DNA of 53,374 nucleotides, from contig NZ_AUJO01000023.1 of NCBI RefSeq assembly GCF_000424265.1, positions 1 through 53,374 of the forward strand, written 5' to 3'. The DNA is from Butyrivibrio sp. WCD3002. GTDB lineage: Bacteria; Bacillota; Clostridia; Lachnospirales; Lachnospiraceae. The notes below the pieces were generated by a model. The model ran no database searches and was not told the DNA's origin. It saw only the letters and a list, made by a program, of their open reading frames with translations. How positions within the stretch are numbered: position 1 is the stretch's first letter; each line of letters starts with the position of its first letter. Positions 25,053 to 32,029 of the stretch are shown one piece after another. Made by a program: the position numbers and the translations under genes.

Positions 25053-26459
25053 TTATGCTTCAGAATTCATTCTTCTCTTTTCCACTTCTTCTTTCATCTG
25101 AGGCAGTTTATCTTCCAAATCAAATCCTCTGAAAATAAGATACATAAGAAGATTAATAAAAATGGGGAAGATATTTGCAAATCCATAAATGGAATATCTC
25201 ATGGATGTAGTTGCAACCTGCAAAGATGCGTCATAGGCTCCAAGCACCAAAAATATGGATAAAATAACGGAACCAATTCCGGATCCCACTTTTGAGCCAA
25301 ATCCAATAGCACCGGATGAGATTGCTACCAGTTTTTTATCATACTTATATTCGTTGTAGTCTACAGCCATTCCCAAAAGTACACCATACAAACACATCAA
25401 CGGCATCATCATTACACTTGATACAATTCCGGTTGCAACATACATTACAATATTGCCGGGCGCCAAACAACGAATAATCATTGCTCCTACGGTTCCAAGC
25501 AATCCAAAATCAATCGCACCTTTGACTCCCAGTTTCTCGATAATCGGTTTTGAAATACCAAATCCTATTACCGTTCCCAAAAGACCAAAACCACCAACTA
25601 ACGCTACCAGATTATCGTTCCCGAAAATCCACTTACAATAATAGGTATTTGCTGAAGCTGATATGGCATTTGTAACACTGGTAATAATATTAAACAATAA
25701 AACTATTACCCAATACTTACTGGCAAATAACATTTTTGCAGCTTCTTTAAAAGGAACTTTTTCTTCCTCTTTTTCTTCCGTTTCATATTCTGCAGCCTTC
25801 ATTACGGCTTTATTTCCGTTAATACTACAAATCAATAAAGACAACAGCACTACCAAGGCAATTATAAAGCCAAACTTAATCCATGCATTTTGTGTGCCTC
25901 CTAAAGCATTGGTAATCGGAATAATTGCTATAGCCATAATAATACCTGAAATATAAGAACCAATTGCACGAAAGATTCCAAGGTTTGACCTTTCGTCCAG
26001 ACTTTTCGTTCGAACCACAATTGTTGCTGCAAAGGGTGTAGATATTAATGTATAAAAAACAGCAGTAAGCAAAATATTTGTTAATGTCACATAGGCAAAG
26101 GATGCCACCTGACTAATATCCTTTGGAACAGTAAACAGCAAAATAATTGTAATTGCTGCCGGAATCATCATACGTTTCATCCACTTGTAGTATTTCTCAT
26201 TTCCACCTTTGGATTGCTCCACAACATTTCCAAACCAGATATCTGTAACTGCATCAATGACCTTTGCAATTCCCATTGCAATACCTACGCCACCAACAGC
26301 CAGCCCCACTTTATCTGTATAAAAATATGTTAACTGACCAACCAGGTTAGCGATTAAAGCAAGACCAAACTGTCCCAGCATATCTGCCAAATAGTCATAC
26401 CCTCTTAAGACTTTTTGCACACCATTTTTATCAACTCCTAGCTCTTTATGTTTTCCCAT
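25053..26459 (-). CDS. GPH-family sugar:cation symporter (second copy)
   Basis: 468 residues with about 12 helices. GVGIAMGIAKVIDAVTDIWFGNVVE near 40-60 contains the Asp-rich cation-site helix, and the cytoplasmic loop near 200-225 is charged (EYETEEKEEEKVPFKEA). Its first residues (LGVDKNGVQKVLRGYDYLAD) closely match the truncated transporter at 41770-41967. It has its own promoter region with the same 20-bp-spaced operator as the GH3 operon and AGGAGG before the ATG. It is probably a second importer for the same regulon, with different sugar specificity. Confidence 0.92.
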   Translation of the reverse strand: MGKHKELGVDKNGVQKVLRGYDYLADMLGQFGLALIANLVGQLTYFYTDKVGLAVGGVGIAMGIAKVIDAVTDIWFGNVVEQSKGGNEKYYKWMKRMMIPAAITIILLFTVPKDISQVASFAYVTLTNILLTAVFYTLISTPFAATIVVRTKSLDERSNLGIFRAIGSYISGIIMAIAIIPITNALGGTQNAWIKFGFIIALVVLLSLLICSINGNKAVMKAAEYETEEKEEEKVPFKEAAKMLFASKYWVIVLLFNIITSVTNAISASANTYYCKWIFGNDNLVALVGGFGLLGTVIGFGISKPIIEKLGVKGAIDFGLLGTVGAMIIRCLAPGNIVMYVATGIVSSVMMMPLMCLYGVLLGMAVDYNEYKYDKKLVAISSGAIGFGSKVGSGIGSVILSIFLVLGAYDASLQVATTSMRYSIYGFANIFPIFINLLMYLIFRGFDLEDKLPQMKEEVEKRRMNSEA

Positions 26460-26514
26460 AATTGCCTCCTTTTTTACTATATGATATAAATAGCATCTAA
26501 AAGAAGATCAATAT

Positions 26515-26546
26515 TGTAAAATATTATTTCATAGTGTAATTTTATC
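26515..26546. promoter_or_regulatory. direct-repeat operator (20-bp spacing) before GPH gene
   Basis: TGTAAAATATTA at 26515 and TGTAATTTTATC at 26535 repeat the pattern found at 23780, in the same orientation relative to the leftward target gene and 56 bp from its start. It is probably bound by the AraC protein encoded between the two sites. The rest of 26460-26662 is AT-rich and shows no gene. Confidence 0.7.
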
Positions 26547-26662
26547 TTTATTTTCGAAGCTGATTTCAAGAACAACGTACATCACTTTCATCCACACCAA
26601 TTTGAATAATCATATTATTCATTTATTTCTCATAACCTCCACCATCTATTCCACATCATAAT

Positions 26663-26938
26663 TTATGCACATAAAGGAAGAAGAGGACTTTCGTCCTCTC
26701 CAGCTGTCATGTTATGAACAAGAATGTCATCTATATGACATCCGAATAATATACTAAGTCTTACAAGATTATCTGCATTAGGTAAGCACTGGCCGCGCTG
26801 CCACTTATAAATTGCCTGCTCGGATTCAAGCCCCAGAGCATTTGCGAGATCAAATACCTTGTAGTGGTTCTGTTTGCGAAGCTGTTTTATTTTGTTACCT
26901 GTAGCCTGCATATCAACAAATACTTCGAAAATGTCCAT
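26663..26938 (-). CDS. XRE-family HTH protein
   Basis: About 91 residues from the ATG at 26938 (MDIFEVFVDM), chosen for GAGGAGG five bases upstream. One helix-turn-helix lies at about 13-67 (IKQLRKQNHYKVFDLANALG, IYKWQRGQCLPNADNLVRL). This is the short XRE type that acts as a repressor or accessory regulator. The last codons form a GAGGAC-GAAA-GTCCTC hairpin that may double as an RNA stem near the 3' end. It stands alone with no partner gene that would mark it as an antitoxin. Confidence 0.82.
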   Translation of the reverse strand: MDIFEVFVDMQATGNKIKQLRKQNHYKVFDLANALGLESEQAIYKWQRGQCLPNADNLVRLSILFGCHIDDILVHNMTAGEDESPLLPLCA

Positions 26939-27036
26939 GGTTGCCTCCTCTATTAACAAAAAAGAATCTACGCCACCATCCCGTTCCAATATAATACCAT
27001 AAACATATTCATGAAAAAATATACCTGTGGTTTAGT

Positions 27037-27156
27037 TTAGTCCCACAAATCCCAGAACCACATAGGTTTCTGTCTTCTCCAGGCAAAGATTCCAAGTCCT
27101 GTAAGTATTGCACTTACAGGAACCATTATTACAAGCCAAATAATCAATGCCCCCAT
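27037..27156 (-). CDS. 39-residue single-pass membrane protein
   Basis: A short frame with GGAGGAG five bases before its ATG. It begins MGALIIWLVIMVPVSA, continues through one hydrophobic helix to about residue 25, then a basic turn AWRRQKP and a Trp-rich end MWFWDLWD. The positive-inside rule puts the C-terminus in the cytoplasm. The shape resembles small DUF6199-like membrane proteins (a helix followed by W-R-K-x-P-x-x-F-W). Function unknown. It lies between the XRE gene and the broken GNAT relic. Confidence 0.65.
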   Translation of the reverse strand: MGALIIWLVIMVPVSAILTGLGIFAWRRQKPMWFWDLWD

Positions 27157-27173
27157 ACACACTCCTCCATAAT

Positions 27174-27290
27174 CTACAGTTCTTTTTTCATATAACCACA
27201 TGTAAATGGAAAGAAATCAAATTTCTTTGTCCCCACATGAACAGCTCCGTTATCCTCATACCACTTCCCTTAGCTTCATATTCCCACCAA
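27174..27290 (-). pseudogene. frameshifted C-terminal fragment of a GNAT acetyltransferase
   Basis: KWYEDNGAVHVGTKKFDFFP and FTCGYMKKEL, then a stop at 27174, match the end of the intact GNAT at 4788-5270 nearly residue for residue. Upstream, NMKLR is in another frame because of one extra G near 27270. Nothing further upstream matches, so only the last about 35 residues survive. It points to a lost paralogue. Confidence 0.8.
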
Positions 27291-27299
27291 AACTCCACT

Positions 27300-28265
27300 T
27301 CAAATACGGTACTCAAACCATTCGTCATCTGTTCTGACAAAACCTACGGACTTAAACATCCGCTGGCTTTGAGTGTTAAAAGAGTAGATGTTAGCTCTAA
27401 CTTTAGTCATACCTTTTTCTCGGGCAAGTTCAATCATATTCAGTATGCATCTTCTGCCAATGTGACGGTTTTGATACTCCTTACAGACAACTATTGCAAG
27501 CTCTGCATTATCCCTAAGAGATACATCCCCCACAAGTCTGCCCTGATACTTTATGTAGTAGCAGTTACCATGGCTACTAAGAAAATCGTACATAGCATGC
27601 AGAGTATCAATATCATATACGTGGTCTACATTATCGACCTGCTTGCAAACATCAGGGTCTTGATACCATTTAAAAGATTCCTCATCATTTCTGTAATATG
27701 GAATAAGGTCTATATAATCATCGACTTTGCGATTTAGCTTAAGTTCAAAAGTATCCAACTCCTGCTTTACCATTTCAAGCATTCTTTTATCTCTTTTAAT
27801 CATGATTTCATTGAAATAATCAGCGCTGGAATACGCTTCGTTAGTTGCAATAGCCTCATCTATGTTCACTATTCGCAGCTCAAATCCAGCATCATCTTCA
27901 TATACATCCAGGTCCTGTCCGACAACTCTATCCTCGACATCACAGAAGTAGTAATAATTCTCCTGTTCAAAGATTTCGCCATCCTTTAAAGTGCTCTTCT
28001 GTCTTCGCAATACACTTCCATATTCCCTGATAGATTCAGGAATTACGACAAGGCCCACTTCTTCCCGAACCTCTCTGATGAGAGCTTCTTTCTTATCTTC
28101 GTCATCATGGATTCCTCCGCCCGGAAACTTGTAATACTTCTCTTTCTTGCTGTAAACGAGAGCTATCTTATCATCTTTTATAATGATGGCCCTGGCTGAA
28201 GGTCTGCGAAAAACTGTATCTGTTTCTTTATAATCCTTAAGATCAATTTCAAATAACTGTTTCAT
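27300..28265 (-). CDS. NUDIX hydrolase-GNAT acetyltransferase fusion
   Basis: 321 residues with two domains. The NUDIX domain (about 20-170) has an intact box: GGGIHDD, then EALIREVREEVGL near 60-72. The C-terminal GNAT (about 185-321) has a motif A-like strand AIVVCKEYQNRHIGRRCILN and the motif B end NTQSQRMFKSVGF. NUDIX enzymes cleave nucleoside diphosphates linked to another group; the acetyl acceptor is unknown. The two may act on the same metabolite or antibiotic. It is the last gene of a leftward cluster with flavodoxin and GNAT genes. Confidence 0.88.
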   Translation of the reverse strand: MKQLFEIDLKDYKETDTVFRRPSARAIIIKDDKIALVYSKKEKYYKFPGGGIHDDEDKKEALIREVREEVGLVVIPESIREYGSVLRRQKSTLKDGEIFEQENYYYFCDVEDRVVGQDLDVYEDDAGFELRIVNIDEAIATNEAYSSADYFNEIMIKRDKRMLEMVKQELDTFELKLNRKVDDYIDLIPYYRNDEESFKWYQDPDVCKQVDNVDHVYDIDTLHAMYDFLSSHGNCYYIKYQGRLVGDVSLRDNAELAIVVCKEYQNRHIGRRCILNMIELAREKGMTKVRANIYSFNTQSQRMFKSVGFVRTDDEWFEYRI

Positions 28266-28282
28266 ACTCTTTTTATCACCAC

Positions 28283-28822
28283 TTATATATCCTCACAAAA
28301 CGCTATTATTTCCCGCTTTCTGGGCTCTACATTTTCCTTATACTCAACAGAACATAGTCCCAGGCTATTTACTGCTTGAATCTCCAAATGACCATAAAAA
28401 TGCTCGATACTTTTAATTATTCGCTCACATTCAGGCATGCTTGGCCCAGTCCTCAGGGCTATGGCATAACCTCTTTTCCCTGGCCTAATCGTTGCATGTG
28501 GCTCATGGGTATTACACCATGGAGTACATCTGTCTATGAAAGCCTTGTATTGTCCAGGAATATCAGCCCAGTACGATGGAGAAACTGAAACTATCACATC
28601 TGCAGCATCAAATTCATCCATAATTACCTGAATATCATCCTCTATCACGCACTTAGCAGTGCTGTGGCACGAACGGCATCCTTTGCAAAAACTGAAGGTA
28701 TAGTCATCAATACAAATGCTTTTCACATCATATTTCTTGGACAATTCCTGTGAAACAATGCTTACTATTTCCGCTGTAGCTCCGTTTCTGACCGGGCTGC
28801 AGTTGATCACTAATGCTTTCAT
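28283..28822 (-). CDS. flavodoxin-fold NAD(P)H-dependent oxidoreductase
   Basis: 179 residues. LVINCSPVRNGATAEIVS (about 4-21) is the FMN-phosphate loop, CKGCRSCHSTAKCVIEDD near 47-64 is a Cys-rich segment as in iron-sulfur flavoproteins, and SVSPSYWADIPGQYKAFIDR near 79-98 contacts the flavin ring. It probably reduces small electrophiles. The start directly follows the stop of the GNAT gene upstream (TGAATG), so the two are coupled. Confidence 0.87.
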   Translation of the reverse strand: MKALVINCSPVRNGATAEIVSIVSQELSKKYDVKSICIDDYTFSFCKGCRSCHSTAKCVIEDDIQVIMDEFDAADVIVSVSPSYWADIPGQYKAFIDRCTPWCNTHEPHATIRPGKRGYAIALRTGPSMPECERIIKSIEHFYGHLEIQAVNSLGLCSVEYKENVEPRKREIIAFCEDI

Positions 28823-29266
28823 TCATCTCTCCATCTTAACGATATATTCAGGTGTGCCTTCTTCTAACTGTCTATCTCCTGTTCTGCAGAATCCATGAGC
28901 CTCATAGAACTTGATTGCATCCTGATTCTTTTCCAGTGTCCACAAGAACCTGACTTCATATTCCTTCTTTGCAAACTCAATTAATTCAGCCCCAATACCC
29001 TGTCCCATGAAGAAATAATCAACATAAAGCTCCATTACTTCATTATTCTCAATATGAATTAATCCCTTTACTATCTCATCTTCTTCATACACCCAGATAT
29101 TCTCAAGGATCTCTGGGTTGGAATACTGCTCAGCTACAGGGATCACCTGTAACTCTCCGAAAGAATATGCGTCATTATGAAAAATAGAACGATACTTCAT
29201 TCTTTTTACAAATACCAGAATCTCTGCAATCCTGGACAAATCACTTTTATTGGCCCGTCTGATCAT
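28823..29266 (-). CDS. GNAT-family N-acetyltransferase
   Basis: 147 residues. It begins MIRRANKSDLSRIAEILVF. Motif A is present as LYVDYFFMGQGIGAELIEFA near 80-99, and motif B ends DAIKFYEAHGFCRTGD. Its stop abuts the flavodoxin ATG. The acceptor is unknown. Confidence 0.88.
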   Translation of the reverse strand: MIRRANKSDLSRIAEILVFVKRMKYRSIFHNDAYSFGELQVIPVAEQYSNPEILENIWVYEEDEIVKGLIHIENNEVMELYVDYFFMGQGIGAELIEFAKKEYEVRFLWTLEKNQDAIKFYEAHGFCRTGDRQLEEGTPEYIVKMER

Positions 29267-29339
29267 TATTTCCCCTTTTTCACTATTAGCAAAAGCCCAT
29301 TAAGTCCAGTTCTTTTATGTATTTATCAGCCTTTAGTAA

Positions 29340-29777
29340 TTATTCTTTTTTGCTCTCATATTCTATAACAGCGAGCGCATCCTCAAGGCATAAACTCTTA
29401 AGCGATCTGACTTCCTGTGGCCTTACAACACGCGGATTTTCATCTATGTATTTAGCCAGATAGTAAACAACCTGCTTTGTCACACCTGGTTTCTCCGATA
29501 ACTGATATTGCTCACTTACTCTGAAATCACTTATCAGCGTGGCATCAAGATAAATATAGTTATCTCCGCGGAAAACCTGAACTGATAGAAAAGCTACTAC
29601 CTGCCCATTATCCACTGCGACTATGACCTCATCTTCATGATCAGAGAAGTATCTGTTGAGATACCCTTCCTCATAACCCTCTACGTCATCCGTACAATAA
29701 ATTGTCTGCAACATCTCTATGAAAAGATCTTCAATACTTGCTCTGTCGTTCTCTACTGCCTTTCGATACTCTATCAT
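29340..29777 (-). pseudogene. GNAT front half joined to an unrelated C-terminus
   Basis: 145 residues. The first about 85 are GNAT-like (MIEYRKAVENDRASIEDLFI, DNGQVVAFLSVQ, YLDATLISDFRVSEQY). At the point where the acetyl-CoA loop R-G-x-G should follow, the sequence changes to LSEKPGVTKQVVYYLAKYID and SLCLEDALAVIEYESKKE, which looks like a different helical protein. Without motif A the enzyme cannot bind acetyl-CoA in the usual way. An in-frame deletion hybrid is the simplest reading. GAGGT precedes the ATG. Confidence 0.6.
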
Positions 29778-29799
29778 TAATTCAATACCTCATAGATAT

Positions 29800-30030
29800 T
29801 TATTCACATGTATATCCTGGTCTTTTATATAAATACTGATCATCCGGAACAATGCTCTTATCCCATACTTGCTCTTTCCAGTTTTCCTCCGGAATATCTT
29901 TAATTGCAACAGAAACGCTCGTGGTCTTGCATCCAAGTGTTTCAGCGATTACTTCCGCAACTCTTTCAGCACATTCTTTTTTCTGCTCTTCAGTTCTTCC
30001 TGTAAAACACTTTATTTCAACGTGTGGCAT
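29800..30030 (-). CDS. 4-oxalocrotonate tautomerase family protein
   Basis: The start is taken at the ATG at 30030, which gives MPHVEIKCFTGRTEEQKKEC. Removal of Met exposes Pro1, the catalytic base of the tautomerase superfamily; an upstream start at 30054 would bury it. About 76 residues, the usual length for the short subunit that assembles as a hexamer or dimer. Its end (WKEQVWDKSIV) differs from the classic xylH product, so the natural substrate is open. It lies between the phosphatase gene and the GNAT hybrid. Confidence 0.83.
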   Translation of the reverse strand: MPHVEIKCFTGRTEEQKKECAERVAEVIAETLGCKTTSVSVAIKDIPEENWKEQVWDKSIVPDDQYLYKRPGYTCE

Positions 30031-30060
30031 TATCCTTTTCTCCAACTTCATCAACTGGCT

Positions 30061-30621
30061 TTAGAACATGTTGAAAAAAGAAGTTTCTTTTCCTTCTTCC
30101 TTTTTGCAGCACAGAATATTTCCCTGAATAACCGGCTCTGTCCTGTCATAGTAATCAATCTTACAATCTGATAATACCGTTCTTACAGCTGTCAATATTG
30201 CCCCGTGAGCTACAATCATTATTTTTTCATCTTCAGCAAAATCATATTTATCCAGCGCTCTTTGAGCTCTTTCACATAGCTCTGAAATTGTTTCCATCTT
30301 ATATTTGGGATCTTCCAGATTAAGCTCCGGATACCATACTTCGCCCTCCAGAAGCCCACAATCTCTTTCTATGAAATCATCGTCAAATACAATTTCATCC
30401 TTGAAGCCAGTCTTCTCAGCTATAATCTCAGCACTTTGCTTTGCCCTGTCCAAAGGACTGGCAATCAATCTGTCAAATCTGACTTTGTCTCTAACCATCT
30501 GATCTGCAAGGTCCTTTATTTGCTGAATACCTACATCGTTCATAGGGATATTCATATGCCCTTGCATTCTTTTCTCATTATTCCAATCTGTCTGTCCATG
30601 TCTTACAAGGTAAAAAAGCAT
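30061..30621 (-). CDS. histidine phosphatase family protein
   Basis: 186 residues of the phosphoglycerate mutase-like branch. LVRHGQTDWNNEKRMQGH (about 5-22) carries the phosphorylated His, ASPLDRAKQSAEII near 55 the Arg of the pocket, DCGLLEG near 88 and MIVAHGAIL near 141 the second His. This set fits broad-specificity or alpha-ribazole-type phosphatases rather than glycolytic mutase. GGAGGTG precedes the ATG. It starts a leftward cluster just after the terminator of the small-peptide gene. Confidence 0.88.
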   Translation of the reverse strand: MLFYLVRHGQTDWNNEKRMQGHMNIPMNDVGIQQIKDLADQMVRDKVRFDRLIASPLDRAKQSAEIIAEKTGFKDEIVFDDDFIERDCGLLEGEVWYPELNLEDPKYKMETISELCERAQRALDKYDFAEDEKIMIVAHGAILTAVRTVLSDCKIDYYDRTEPVIQGNILCCKKEEGKETSFFNMF

Positions 30622-30666
30622 TTCTAAACACCTCCAAAAAGCATAGTTCTAATATATCAGAAAAAA

Positions 30667-30702
30667 GAGCCATCAGACAGCAATTATTCTGTCAAATGGC
30701 TC
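30667..30702 (-). terminator. intrinsic terminator of the small-peptide transcript
   Basis: Minus-strand stem GAGCCAT / ATGGCTC with an inner ACAG / CTGT pairing, followed by six T. It ends the short transcript of the 36-residue peptide and separates it from the phosphatase gene. Confidence 0.8.
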
Positions 30703-30722
30703 AATCACATCAATTTGTAACT

Positions 30723-30833
30723 TCATAAATCACTTATCTTTTCGATAAGTGAATCGCACATACCTGCCATGCCGGTTCCCTTTATCTTTTTCATGAAACA
30801 ACCAAATCCCCCTCCAGAGATCTGTTTCAGCAA
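30723..30833 (-). CDS. 36-residue Gly/Cys-rich peptide with double-glycine-like leader
   Basis: A TTG start at 30833 stands eight bases after a perfect AGGAGG. The peptide begins MLKQISGGGFGCFMKK and ends CDSLIEKISDL; Cys are at positions 12 and 26, Gly at 7, 8, 9, 11, 19, 21 and 24. Residues 2-8 (L-x-x-I-x-G-G) match the end of double-glycine leaders, with hydrophobic residues at -7 and -4. A cut after Gly8 would leave a 28-residue basic-amphipathic core with two Cys. It has its own extended -10 promoter, a phased repeat array and a terminator, so it is a monocistronic unit. A signalling or bacteriocin-like peptide is one reading. A second frame overlaps it but has no ribosome site. Confidence 0.6.
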   Translation of the reverse strand: MLKQISGGGFGCFMKKIKGTGMAGMCDSLIEKISDL

Positions 30834-30866
30834 ATATTTTTCCTCCTTGTATTTTTGACATGGTGA

Positions 30867-30875
30867 ATAATAGCA
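30867..30875 (-). promoter_or_regulatory. extended -10 promoter of the small-peptide gene
   Basis: TGC followed by TATTAT on the minus strand (TG-N-TATTAT). There is no recognisable -35; instead the last unit of the 11-bp repeat array ends 13-16 bases upstream, where an activator would touch RNA polymerase. Transcription would begin near 30860, giving a short leader with the ribosome site. Confidence 0.65.
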
Positions 30876-30888
30876 TGAAATAGCGGAA

Positions 30889-30987
30889 AAACCGCCTCAA
30901 CAGCGAATCAATTAAGGTTCAGTTTTGAATCATAAATTTTGCAGGTATAAATCAGGATTGACTCAGAAATGAATCAGGAATAACTCA
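30889..30987 (-). repeat. nine 11-bp helically phased direct repeats (activator array)
   Basis: On the minus strand, TGA (TGC once) recurs every 11 bases nine times without a gap. Unit starts are at 30987, 30976, 30965, 30954, 30943, 30932, 30921, 30910 and 30899. Even units begin TGATTC or TGATTT; odd units begin TGAGTT, TGAGTC, TGCAAA, TGAACC and TGAGGC, giving a 22-bp super-repeat. Eleven-base direct repeats are the half-site spacing of OmpR/PhoB-family response regulators. The array fills the space between a terminator and the extended -10 and overlaps the -35 position. No regulator of that family is encoded in the window. Confidence 0.8.
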
Positions 30988-30992
30988 AAAAA

Positions 30993-31023
30993 ATGGTGCA
31001 GACCAGTCTATAGTCTGCACCAT
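30993..31023 (-). terminator. intrinsic terminator of the C39-like peptidase gene
   Basis: Stem ATGGTGCAGAC / GTCTGCACCAT, 11 bp and perfect, with a nine-base loop and a run of seven T on the minus strand. It ends five bases before the repeat array. Confidence 0.9.
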
Positions 31024-31054
31024 TCATACTCTTTATCTTGCGAGATATAAATTC

Positions 31055-31711
31055 TCACTCCACTGAAAAAACAGTGTTTTTTTCAAACATTCCTATGGCA
31101 AATCCCATTTTCATAAAAAGCGGCATAGGTGAATATGCTTCGAAGCTAGTTCTCTTAAACAATTCTTCCAAAGTGAGTTCTTCATAGTATCCATAGGGAT
31201 TTGCAACAGTTACCTTATTATTCGGTATATCTGCACCAATGATCAATGAATAATGTAACGTCCATTCATCCCCGTAGAGAGCTGCCCATTCAAACGGAAC
31301 CGGCTTTCCGGATGCCAACGTATCATACATGATATCTATAAACTCAGTATTAGTCACATACTTGTGAATCTCCGTTTTAAATTCCGGAAACTGCTTATTC
31401 ATTTCATTACAAAATTTCTGACCAGTTGAAGTGATTATCTTTCCATATTCATCATAAAGATCTTCCTCTGTCAGATTCCCTCCATTCCAAAAGGAAAACA
31501 TTTCGATGACGGCATAACCACAAGAAATATCCTGCTGAATCACTTCAACATTCTCGATTGTTATCGGAGTCTTATATTTTTCACTTGTAAATACCGTGGA
31601 ATAGTCATTCTGTGTCATCTTCGTTCTAATCACTACAATAAGCAATGCAGCAATTATCACACATGTTAATAGGATTAAAATACTTCCTAAAATCTTTAAA
31701 AACTTTTTCAT
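31055..31711 (-). CDS. membrane-anchored C39-like cysteine peptidase
   Basis: 218 residues: a basic N-terminus, one membrane helix (about 6-29), then an extracytoplasmic domain. QQDISCGYAVIEMFSFW has the Gln and Cys64 of papain-like C39_2 peptidases, LHYSLIIGAD has His153, and VANPYGYYEE places Asn171 where most relatives have Asp. Such proteins are predicted to cut or bind peptides at the cell surface. It has its own terminator, and the next unit downstream is the double-glycine-like small peptide. Whether it processes that peptide is a guess; C39_2 members are not the ABC-transporter C39 type. Confidence 0.8.
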   Translation of the reverse strand: MKKFLKILGSILILLTCVIIAALLIVVIRTKMTQNDYSTVFTSEKYKTPITIENVEVIQQDISCGYAVIEMFSFWNGGNLTEEDLYDEYGKIITSTGQKFCNEMNKQFPEFKTEIHKYVTNTEFIDIMYDTLASGKPVPFEWAALYGDEWTLHYSLIIGADIPNNKVTVANPYGYYEELTLEELFKRTSFEAYSPMPLFMKMGFAIGMFEKNTVFSVE

Positions 31712-31755
31712 TTATTCTCCCTAAAAATCATTTACATTCTAAGTTATTCTGCAAA

Positions 31756-31911
31756 TTATATTTTCGAAGTCTTCCCTCTACCTTCTGCATCATTTACAAC
31801 TTGTGATATGATTTTTGTAACATCAGCCTCAGGCAAATCTTTCAGATAATTGTTGCCGCCATTATACTTGCAATTCTGTCCCAGCAAACAGGCACTGACC
31901 ATAATCTTCAT
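31756..31911 (-). pseudogene. DUF523 protein, N-terminal fragment
   Basis: MKIMVSACLLGQNCKYNGGN is the signature start of DUF523 proteins, which are about 150 residues long. After NNY the sequence leaves the family (LKDLPEADVTKIISQVVND) and stops at residue 51. AGGAGC precedes the ATG. The remaining bases up to 32029 hold another tail-like frame (IIEAFIAAIEAMLKESLR) without a start. A short deletion joining two genes is likely. Confidence 0.7.
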
Positions 31912-32029
31912 AAACAAGCTCCTGTCTCATTATTTAGTGTTTACGGCTAATTTTCACCTTTCCCAGCTATCACTGTTTACCGTAACGATTCCTTTAACAT
32001 CGCCTCTATAGCTGCAATAAAGGCTTCAA

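Noticed and set aside
30729..30860. A 43-codon ATG frame (MSKIQGGKIF...) overlapping the 36-residue peptide in another frame
   Set aside because: It has no ribosome site before its ATG, which lies almost at the predicted transcript start, and it spans the Shine-Dalgarno of the other frame.
30889..30987. Repeat array considered as a CRISPR or satellite
   Set aside because: The unit is 11 bp with no spacers of protospacer size, no cas genes are near, and it sits exactly at a promoter.
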